From: Anabaena sp. UHCC 0187
Lineage (GTDB): Bacteria > Cyanobacteriota > Cyanobacteriia > Cyanobacteriales > Nostocaceae
Assembly: GCF_009712035.1 (NCBI RefSeq)
Contig: NZ_VILB01000013.1
Span: 476,346-540,345, forward strand
Reading direction: 5' to 3'
DNA length: 64,000 nucleotides
Notes under the pieces: generated by a model
What the model saw: only the letters and a program-made list of their open reading frames with translations
The model's database searches: none
What the model was told of the DNA's origin: nothing
Position numbers and translations under genes: made by a program
Part shown: piece by piece, positions 57,612 to 64,000 of the stretch
Numbering within the stretch: position 1 is the first letter of the stretch
How the letters are laid out: every line of letters starts with the position of its first letter

Positions 57612-60600
57612 CTAGCCTAGGATTGGAGTCAGCGGCGATCGCAATTCATGGGATAAAACCGCCAGAAACTCATCCTTCATCCGGTTAGCTTCTCTTAACT
57701 GCTCAGTTTGTGTCTGCAAAGAATTGATCAAATTATATCGATCCAGAGCGATCGCTATTTGGTCACACACGGCTTGCATAATCGCTTGTTCATTGTCAGT
57801 GAAATCAGCAACATGACGACTGCCAAAAGAAAGAGTCCCAACCAGCCGTCCCTGAGTCATTAACGGATAACAATAAAAAGCCGTAATTCCCTGAGCGCGA
57901 ATTAACTCTGTTTCTGGGTCAGTAGATTGATTGATATGATTTAAAGCAATTGGTTGTTGCGTCCGAGCTACATTACCGCATACTGCTTGTCCAAACTCTA
58001 GTATTTCAATTTCTTTAGCCAGTTCCTCAGAAATCCCTATGTAAGAACTTAACCGCATCATCTGAGAGTTTTCTACAACCACATAGTTAAAATAAACATC
58101 CAAATCAATCTGCTCTGCCAATTCTTGGAAAATACTATTCATTAATTCCACTGGTTCTTGGCTAGATAGGAGACTGTTAGCCGTATTAAATAGTAGCTGA
58201 AGATTTTTGTAGCCTGATAACAGGTCTTTTTCTATCTGTTTAAGTTCAGTAATATCTTGGAAAGTCATGATACAGGTTTTTGGATAACCGTGTATAGCTG
58301 GCAGAGCATCGGAATATATGAGAAGAGGATAAGTACCTTCAGACGTATGCCAGTCTACCTCAAGTCCCGCCAAACTTTCCCCACGCGCCACCCGCACCCC
58401 TGGCATTTTTTCATTAGGAATGCGATTACCTGCGGCATCTGTACAATGGTAAACAGTGTGATATTCTGCCGCTGGTTTGTTTTTAGGAAATTCACCCCCA
58501 GCTAATTTATCAGCAGCTTGATTAGCAAATGTTACCCGCGCCGTTTCTGGTTCGATAAATGCGATGGGAATCGGCATCCAGTCAAGTATATCCTCTAGCC
58601 ATTTTTGGTGATTTCGCACCAAGTTCTCAGCTTTCTTCCGCTCCGTAATATCCAAAAATGCACCGATACATCCTCTAGTTTTCCCCTGTTCATCAAATAG
58701 AGGGGTGACATATTCCAGTACAGTCACAACTGTGCCATCATCATGGACAACATCAACTTCAAAATCCAAAATTTCCACACCATGAGCCGCAGCATACTGC
58801 ATGGGCAGTTCTTTTCCAGTCAGTTCTTTACCCCCATGGAAAATTTTAAATGTTGTTGGTCTTTCATCCGGGGGAGCATTAAGAGAAGCATTTTCATGAG
58901 GCTGCATTTTCAGTAACTTAGCAAAAGCCGGATTCATATTAATAGTTTGGCATTCTGGATCTTTGGCTATGCCAATACCAATAGGAATCATATCCAACAA
59001 AGTTTGTAACTCGGTGACTCGGCGTTCTAATTTTTGGTTAAGTTTGAGGATTTTTTCCTCAAACAGCTTTTTATCACTAATGTTGCGTGTCACAGTTGCC
59101 AAAGCGATTGGCTCTCCCGTGTTTCTATCCTTGATCGTGAAGATGTTATAATCAACGTCTATTGGTTGACCTGTCTGAAAGTGACAGAAACGAAATTCTC
59201 CCTCCCAGCGTCCAAGACTCCTGACAGTGGGGAGAATATGTTCTTCTACATAAGCTTGATCTGCCGGCATGACAAAATCTAATACTTTCTTTTGCTTTGC
59301 CTCTTCTATACTGGAAAGTCCAACTAACTTTTGTCCCCCTTCATTGAGATAAACAACGTCACCTGTAAAACTAGCTATCCCAATAAAGTCTGAGCTATTT
59401 TCAATTAAAGATATAAATTTTTGTTGTGCAGCTTCTGTTTCTTGGAGTTTATGCAGTGTGGCTTCTTGTTCAGTTAAATCCAGGATAAACGCTACTGATT
59501 TCTCCCGTTTTTCTCCCACTAACACAAAACCAACCAACACCGGAACACGACTACCATCTTTGCGAATATATTCTTTCTTAAATGGTATACAAGTACCATC
59601 AGCACTAGACTGGGCTTGAGCGGTTACTTGTTCATCAAAATCTAAATATTCTGGTGGTGTCATATGCAGCCAGTTTATCCTGCCAGCTAATAAATCCTCT
59701 TGTGTATAACCTATTATTCTCAGAAATTCGTCGTTTACTTCGTCAATACCACCAAAAATGTCGCCGGATAAAATACCAATAATGTTAGCGTTGACAAAAC
59801 TTTGTAGTTTCTCTTCGTTGATTTTCAATGCTGCTTCGGCGCGATAGCGTTGACGAGTGAGGCGATCAATTACCATCGCACTTTGCCACACTAAAATGCT
59901 AAAAATTATAATTAAAACAATAGCAAACAGTGAAATAGCAAAACCTACATCGTATAGCATCGCCCGTTCACCGTTAAGTATTAACCAACCCACCAGAAAA
60001 GGTATGATTATTGCGGGGAATAATAACCGCCGCGCTATTACACTACCATAGCTATTATTAGTTATTACCCGCATCAACCCCTGCTTTGAAGTCGCCCGCA
60101 GAATACCGATAGATATTACAATCAAAGTCAAGGACGTATGTAATGCCATTAATCTTGCGTATGGGACAAGACCATAGAAAATTTGCTCGTTGTAAGCATA
60201 TCCCATGACCGAATGCAAGGAAACCAAAGCAGTTATAATCGTGGAAATTTGGGCAACCCAATAGTTACGCTGTTTATTTGTCTGAATAATTAGATATAAA
60301 CCTACACCAATCAACGTAAAACACAGTGTAGTATTAACACCCATCCGTCCTGGTTGGGATGTGGTCACGACTACAGATGAGTCACGAAATAACAGTTCGT
60401 CAATCCCGAAATTATAGCCAAATGAATATTGAATAATTGTCAGTAACCCAATTCCGGCTACTGCTACCGCACAAAATTGAGCAAGCCTCAAGTAAAGAAC
60501 ACGCTTTGTTTGCTCTAAATTTAACCTCTGAACCGCCATGATTTGGGATAGCCACAGGGATAATCCAGACAGCAAAAAACATAATGCTGTATTTGCCTTC

Positions 60601-60773
60601 ATTGTCGCAGGACTATCAGGAAAACCCAGTTTGAGAATTTCAATATCAAAATACCAGCCTAGTAGTACCAAGCTACCCACGAACATAGAAATTGCACTGG
60701 TAACTCTTACAACCCCTAACTTTGCTGGTATTTTTAGTAAATCTCCTATCCTCAAGTGATTAATGTTTAACAT
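57612..60773 (-). CDS. N-terminal half of an amber-interrupted hybrid histidine kinase (membrane, PAS, GAF, H-box)
   Basis: 1053 residues. The first about 310 contain eight hydrophobic helices (membrane sensor), followed by four PAS domains (near 325-445, 447-570, 590-710 and 720-840; e.g. NANIIGILSGDIFGGIDEV), a GAF domain (about 860-1010, LLFNTANSLLSSQEPVELMN) and the start of HisKA ending KDEFLAVLSHELRSPLTPIL then Gly and TAG. His1042 in SHELRSP is intact. The same frame continues after the stop as SKMLRSPKF; homologous kinases have Trp there (ILGWSK), so TGG has become TAG. The gene is therefore one kinase of about 1,460 residues split by a nonsense codon, or a sequencing error. Confidence 0.9.
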   Translation of the reverse strand: MLNINHLRIGDLLKIPAKLGVVRVTSAISMFVGSLVLLGWYFDIEILKLGFPDSPATMKANTALCFLLSGLSLWLSQIMAVQRLNLEQTKRVLYLRLAQFCAVAVAGIGLLTIIQYSFGYNFGIDELLFRDSSVVVTTSQPGRMGVNTTLCFTLIGVGLYLIIQTNKQRNYWVAQISTIITALVSLHSVMGYAYNEQIFYGLVPYARLMALHTSLTLIVISIGILRATSKQGLMRVITNNSYGSVIARRLLFPAIIIPFLVGWLILNGERAMLYDVGFAISLFAIVLIIIFSILVWQSAMVIDRLTRQRYRAEAALKINEEKLQSFVNANIIGILSGDIFGGIDEVNDEFLRIIGYTQEDLLAGRINWLHMTPPEYLDFDEQVTAQAQSSADGTCIPFKKEYIRKDGSRVPVLVGFVLVGEKREKSVAFILDLTEQEATLHKLQETEAAQQKFISLIENSSDFIGIASFTGDVVYLNEGGQKLVGLSSIEEAKQKKVLDFVMPADQAYVEEHILPTVRSLGRWEGEFRFCHFQTGQPIDVDYNIFTIKDRNTGEPIALATVTRNISDKKLFEEKILKLNQKLERRVTELQTLLDMIPIGIGIAKDPECQTINMNPAFAKLLKMQPHENASLNAPPDERPTTFKIFHGGKELTGKELPMQYAAAHGVEILDFEVDVVHDDGTVVTVLEYVTPLFDEQGKTRGCIGAFLDITERKKAENLVRNHQKWLEDILDWMPIPIAFIEPETARVTFANQAADKLAGGEFPKNKPAAEYHTVYHCTDAAGNRIPNEKMPGVRVARGESLAGLEVDWHTSEGTYPLLIYSDALPAIHGYPKTCIMTFQDITELKQIEKDLLSGYKNLQLLFNTANSLLSSQEPVELMNSIFQELAEQIDLDVYFNYVVVENSQMMRLSSYIGISEELAKEIEILEFGQAVCGNVARTQQPIALNHINQSTDPETELIRAQGITAFYCYPLMTQGRLVGTLSFGSRHVADFTDNEQAIMQAVCDQIAIALDRYNLINSLQTQTEQLREANRMKDEFLAVLSHELRSPLTPILG

Positions 60774-61147
60774 TGAGGTTTTTGCACCCGTACCTGGCTA
60801 TGGAAATAATAATCTTAACTATTTTTAATAACTTAATAGCAATATTATTCTATGTTTTTATCACAAAAAATACAGGAGTTATTGAGTCAGAATAGACTAT
60901 ACATAATACTGCACACTAGAATACTAGACGATAATCCTGGTTGAAAAAATCTATCCTAGGAAGTATTTTATAATTATTTATTGTATGGTATTCATCATCC
61001 CTGTAAAAATTCTAGTTGAGAAACTATAGCAATTATCTGAGATCCAAAATTCAAAATTGTTATAATTGCTGAGTTTGAGGAAAAATGCAGAAATTCTAGC
61101 TTTTTTTGCTATTTTCCTATTTTTTCTCCATTCTCAGCATTTACAAC
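60774..61147. other. Spacer upstream of the split kinase
   Basis: 374 bp, AT-rich, containing no gene. The promoter for the leftward kinase should be here. A TTGAGAATTC-like element was not seen. Nothing more can be supported. Confidence 0.35.
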
Positions 61148-61642
61148 TTAGTCGCCATTTCCAAATCGCTTAATCAAATCCTCTGGACGGAGATTAGAAA
61201 TAAATTCCCGGAAGGCTTCCTGTTCAGCTTCATCAGCATCACGATCTACGGGAATAGAGGCATCAGCAACTACTTCTTCCATGACCCAGATAGGGGTATT
61301 TGTTCGGAGAGCAATGGCGATCGCATCACTGGGACGAGCATCAATTTCTTTTTTGACATCCCCTTGCTGAAGAATCAACGCCGCATAAAATGTATCTTTT
61401 TGTAAAGTATGAATAATAACTTTATCTAAAGTCATATTCCATGCTTCCAACATATTCACCATCAGGTCATGGGTTAAAGGTCGAGGAGGCTTTTGATTTT
61501 CCATCGCCCCCATAATTGCTCTTGCTTGTTCCTGACCGATGTAAATGGGCAAAGCGCGACGATCTGAACCATCCTTCAGAAGTACAATCGGGCTGCGAGT
61601 GATCGCATCTAATGCTATACCAGCGACTTTCATTTCTATCAT
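61148..61642 (-). CDS. Bifunctional nuclease family protein (DUF151)
   Basis: The DUF151/BFN fold is shown by MKVAGIALDAITRSPIVLLK, ALPIYIGQEQARAIMGAMEN, and IDARPSDAIAIALRTNTPIW. The acidic C-terminus (DADEAEQEAFREFISNLRP) is common in cyanobacterial members. Plant homologues have nuclease activity; the cyanobacterial role is unknown. A 164-residue length is normal. ATG 61642 or 61633 (MKVAGIALDA) is possible; GAGGC lies about 8 bp before the first. Confidence 0.92.
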   Translation of the reverse strand: MIEMKVAGIALDAITRSPIVLLKDGSDRRALPIYIGQEQARAIMGAMENQKPPRPLTHDLMVNMLEAWNMTLDKVIIHTLQKDTFYAALILQQGDVKKEIDARPSDAIAIALRTNTPIWVMEEVVADASIPVDRDADEAEQEAFREFISNLRPEDLIKRFGNGD

Positions 61643-62099
61643 TGGTTCAGCCTCTAAAATTCTTTAATCGCTTGGAACTATGTGGCAGATAATACACTTC
61701 TTCAGTTTTTTCTGGGACAGAAATAAACATAGGAATTTTCTTGTCTATAATGCTTCTATTAAACTTCGATAATGTAGCATTGCATAAGCCATATTATTGA
61801 CGAATGACAGAATTAAATTAACTCAAGGCTGAAGTTTGCAGTTTATCTACCTATCCAGTAATCAGGTATAAATAAACTAATTTCACACCCTTTTAACAAC
61901 TAATTTATTTATCCTTCATATTTCGTCCTTCCTTAACCTTCTGATTCAAGTATGCCTTGGGATTGATGTTAATATGTTAATATTCATTTACCAAAACCAG
62001 GAAAAAAAATTAAACTTACGGGCTTTACATTTTTTCCTAGAATTATTAGTTGATTTCCGCCAAAATTAGGCAATAAATAAAATTAGTTTCGCAAAAGCT
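61643..62099. other. Spacer between DUF151 gene and ribE
   Basis: 457 bp between divergent genes, AT-rich. No RNA gene or FMN riboswitch was recognised. A TTAACAACTAATTTATTTAT region (about 61893-61912) is only AT-rich. Confidence 0.35.
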
Positions 62100-62759
62100 G
62101 TGTTTACAGGATTAATTCAAGGTTTAGGAACGATAAAACCCTTAACGGGAGATTTGTGGCAGATTAATTATCTTAGTCAGCCAAAGATGATCACTCAGGA
62201 TTTGGCCTATGGTGATAGCGTGGCAGTAGATGGAATCTGCCTAACAGTTGAAGAAATATTAAAAGATGGGTTTATTGCCACCGCTTCACCAGAAACCCTC
62301 GGCCGCACAACATTAGGTAAAGAAGAAACTCAACAAAGATATGTCAACATAGAAACGTCACTGCGGGTAGGAGGTAAAGTCGGCGGTCATTTTGTCATGG
62401 GTCATGTAGATGGCATTGGTCAGTTAATCACATCTGAACAAACTGCTAGTTCCTGGGAAATGACCTTTGTTGCCCCACAAGCGATCGCTCGTTATATCGT
62501 TCCTAAAGGTAGCATTGCTGTCAATGGTATCAGCCTCACTGTAGCTGAATATAAATCAGCATCATCTCAATTTACAGTCGCCGTCATCCCCCTGACATAT
62601 AGCGAAACCAATCTAAGTCATTTAGTAGGGGGTAGTTGGGTAAATTTAGAAGGAGACATCTTGGGTAAATACGTGGAAAAATTCCTAACTCCTGGAAATA
62701 ATCACCATCAACAAGAGGATATTACAACTGCATTCCTAGCAGAAAACGGATATTTGTAG
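62100..62759 (+). CDS. ribE: Riboflavin synthase (alpha subunit type)
   Basis: The enzyme dismutates two 6,7-dimethyl-8-ribityllumazine molecules into riboflavin. Two lumazine-binding repeats are clear: MFTGLIQGLGTIKP with GDSVAVDGICLTVEE (first), and GHFVMGHVDGIGQLITS with PKGSIAVNGISLTVAEY (second). The C-terminal helix (HLVGGSWVNLEGDILGKYVE) mediates trimerisation. The GTG start at 62100 gives the conserved MFTG. The 219-residue length is normal. A 7-nt repeat array begins at its stop codon. Confidence 0.96.
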   Translation: MFTGLIQGLGTIKPLTGDLWQINYLSQPKMITQDLAYGDSVAVDGICLTVEEILKDGFIATASPETLGRTTLGKEETQQRYVNIETSLRVGGKVGGHFVMGHVDGIGQLITSEQTASSWEMTFVAPQAIARYIVPKGSIAVNGISLTVAEYKSASSQFTVAVIPLTYSETNLSHLVGGSWVNLEGDILGKYVEKFLTPGNNHHQQEDITTAFLAENGYL

Positions 62760-62818
62760 GGGACTGGGGACTGGGGACTGGGGACTGGGGACTGGGGATT
62801 GGGGATTGGGGACTGGGA
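62758..62818. repeat. Heptanucleotide tandem repeat (GGGGACT)n
   Basis: Eight units of GGGGACT/GGGGATT start at the ribE stop codon. It is the GC-rich STRR type; the same period as the arrays at 24031 and 56219. Confidence 0.9.
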
Positions 62819-62857
62819 AAATTTTTTCTCCCTTTCCTCCCCTACCCCCTGCCCAAA

Positions 62858-64000
62858 CTACTGAGCTTGCGCTGTTTTTGTGCCTTGTGTGGCTTGTACC
62901 AACTGGCTAAGTCCACCTTGTAATTGCACACCTGGGTCAACAGCAACCCATCCATTTTGGGTGAGGTGACGGATTTCAAAGTGCAGGTGAGGTCCAGTGG
63001 AGTTACCAGTGCTACCAACTCGGCCAATGACAGTTCCTGGTTCTACCCATTGACCAGGTTGAACAAAGATTTCTGACATATGCCCGTAAAGACTTTGTTG
63101 AGCCGAACTGTGATTGATTGTTACAGCTAAACCATAACCACCTAACCAGTTAGCTGATTCTACTTGACCTTTAGCCGCTGCCAAAATTGGTGTTCCTGTG
63201 GGCGCACCTATATCTGTACCAGCGTGAAAACGGCGATCGCCCGTAATCGGATGAACCCGCCAACCAAACAAAGAAGTAATTGGTGCGGCTACAGATAGAG
63301 GGAAAATCATTCCCGAACCGCCACCACCACGATAGGCAATGGTATTGGTATAAGGAACTTCAGGTAATACTGATGCCAGGGAGAAGTCATAAGACACCAT
63401 GCTGGGACGAGGAGCAAGATTACCCTCAATCATCGGTGCTGGTAAACTACCTACTTGGGGAGCTATAGGGGTAGAACTTACCCTAGTAGTGCTAAATTCG
63501 CTAGGACTAGGAATAAAGCGATTAGCATGATAGGCAGCTTTTGTATGACTGCTAGTATTAGTGCTAGAAATCCGCCAATTATTTTGAGGTTGACTGATTT
63601 TGCTGACACTACTAGCAACAGCCTCAGCGATATTCCCGCGCTGATTGCTGTTTGCAGTTATAGCTGTCCTTGCTGGGGACACGGTTGGTAATTTAGCAGT
63701 TTCGCTTTTTTTCAGCCAAGTCGGTGATGAATCTTTAGACTTAGCCACACTGGGGGATTGGGTAGCCTTAGCGCAAGCACTTTGTCCTGGGTTTGAACTA
63801 CAACCGCTAGAACGTTCTGTCACTACTACAGAACTCGGTGGTTCATAGTTACCTGTGTTTGTATTTTTGTAGTCAGTGGGATCAATATAAGCGTTGTTAT
63901 AATCTTTGGGTTTACTCTCAGTATCCTTGGCAGTATTTTGAGAATTATTACCTGATTGAGCGACTTCTGGGAGTTTTTTAACTACAGAGTCAGGTTCACT
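62858..64000 (-). CDS. M23-family peptidoglycan endopeptidase (5'-truncated by the window)
   Basis: The frame is open to the right edge (codon boundary at 64000), so the N-terminus lies outside; an internal GTG at 63823 is not the real start. The C-terminal LytM domain has VAAPITSLFGWRVHPITGDR, RFHAGTDIGAPTGTPILAAA (Zn ligands His and Asp), SLYGHMSEIFVQPGQWVEPG and STGPHLHFEIRHL (H-L-H). About 250 residues before it are Ser/Thr/Pro-rich linker (SSVVVTERSSGCSSN). Such proteins cleave peptide cross-links or activate amidases outside the cytoplasm. Confidence 0.93.
   Translation of the reverse strand, partial: SEPDSVVKKLPEVAQSGNNSQNTAKDTESKPKDYNNAYIDPTDYKNTNTGNYEPPSSVVVTERSSGCSSNPGQSACAKATQSPSVAKSKDSSPTWLKKSETAKLPTVSPARTAITANSNQRGNIAEAVASSVSKISQPQNNWRISSTNTSSHTKAAYHANRFIPSPSEFSTTRVSSTPIAPQVGSLPAPMIEGNLAPRPSMVSYDFSLASVLPEVPYTNTIAYRGGGGSGMIFPLSVAAPITSLFGWRVHPITGDRRFHAGTDIGAPTGTPILAAAKGQVESANWLGGYGLAVTINHSSAQQSLYGHMSEIFVQPGQWVEPGTVIGRVGSTGNSTGPHLHFEIRHLTQNGWVAVDPGVQLQGGLSQLVQATQGTKTAQAQ

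Noticed and set aside
57605..57614. Amber codon as programmed pyrrolysine or readthrough
   Set aside because: Cyanobacteria have no known pyrrolysine system and no special stop context was evident; a point nonsense mutation or error is simpler.
63821..63823. GTG at 63823 as start of the M23 peptidase
   Set aside because: The same frame stays open to the window edge, so the true start lies outside.

Overview
The window is cyanobacterial chromosome, most likely from a filamentous, heterocyst-forming member of the Nostocales. Evidence: psbK and psbM, ndhC-ndhK-ndhJ, light-repressed lrtA and a Mo-nitrogenase C-terminal-domain protein; many HIP1 octamers (GCGATCGC); low-GC, AT-rich spacers; and numerous 7-nt tandem repeats (STRR type) plus short palindromic repeats typical of that group. 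No plasmid or complete prophage features are visible.

Layout. 1-3.3 kb: an HtrA/Deg protease and argS. 3.4-9.1 kb: an accessory block read leftward, made of a GrpE-like protein, a cluster of hairpins and a 1060-residue NYN nuclease-Hsp70 fusion, flanked by an IS630 remnant and a palindromic repeat. 9.2-12.9 kb: lipB, lrtA/hpf with a long leader, prxQ and a membrane acyltransferase-like gene. 12.9-16.3 kb: a tightly packed three-gene operon (HEPN, KGGVGR-type ParA-like ATPase, P-loop ATPase). 16.4-26.6 kb: obg, a TerB/Mo-nitrogenase-C protein, a GCS2-family ligase, a division pair (FtsL-like, ftsI), a lipoprotein, a GST and glgB. 26.6-29.1 kb: a degraded accessory patch with a holA fragment, two orphan C-terminal tails, a PLD-like protein and a UPF0175/DUF3368 toxin-antitoxin pair. 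29.4-34.4 kb: class II aldolase, a nitrilase-family amidase and a NACHT-pentapeptide-repeat protein. 34.7-44.0 kb: HAD hydrolase, type II NADH dehydrogenase, a zinc carboxypeptidase-like protein, a PLD-HhH lipoprotein, cysteine desulfurase, cobS, a hypothetical gene and tgt. 44.1-48.2 kb: psbK, a [2Fe-2S] ferredoxin, psbM, a tandem Usp protein and ndhCKJ. 48.3-64 kb: an IS200/IS605-like end remnant, a GAF histidine kinase lacking its phospho-acceptor His, an ABC1 kinase, tRNA-Glu, a CPA antiporter, an aldo/keto reductase with Fe-S motifs, a large hybrid kinase split by an amber codon, a bifunctional-nuclease-family protein, ribE and a partial M23 peptidase cut by the window edge.

How the genes fit together. 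The housekeeping genes serve photosynthetic electron flow (ndhCKJ, psbK, psbM, ferredoxin, NDH-2), carbon metabolism (fba, glgB), translation and tRNA modification (argS, tRNA-Glu, tgt, lrtA, obg), envelope and division (ftsI, FtsL-like, M23) and cofactors (lipB, cobS, ribE, cysteine desulfurase). Four accessory modules look like conflict or stress systems: the NYN-Hsp70/GrpE-like pair, the HEPN/KGGVGR/P-loop operon, the NACHT-pentapeptide protein and the UPF0175/DUF3368 pair. The first two are the best candidates for an undescribed system. All functions are read from motifs and context; no database search was possible.
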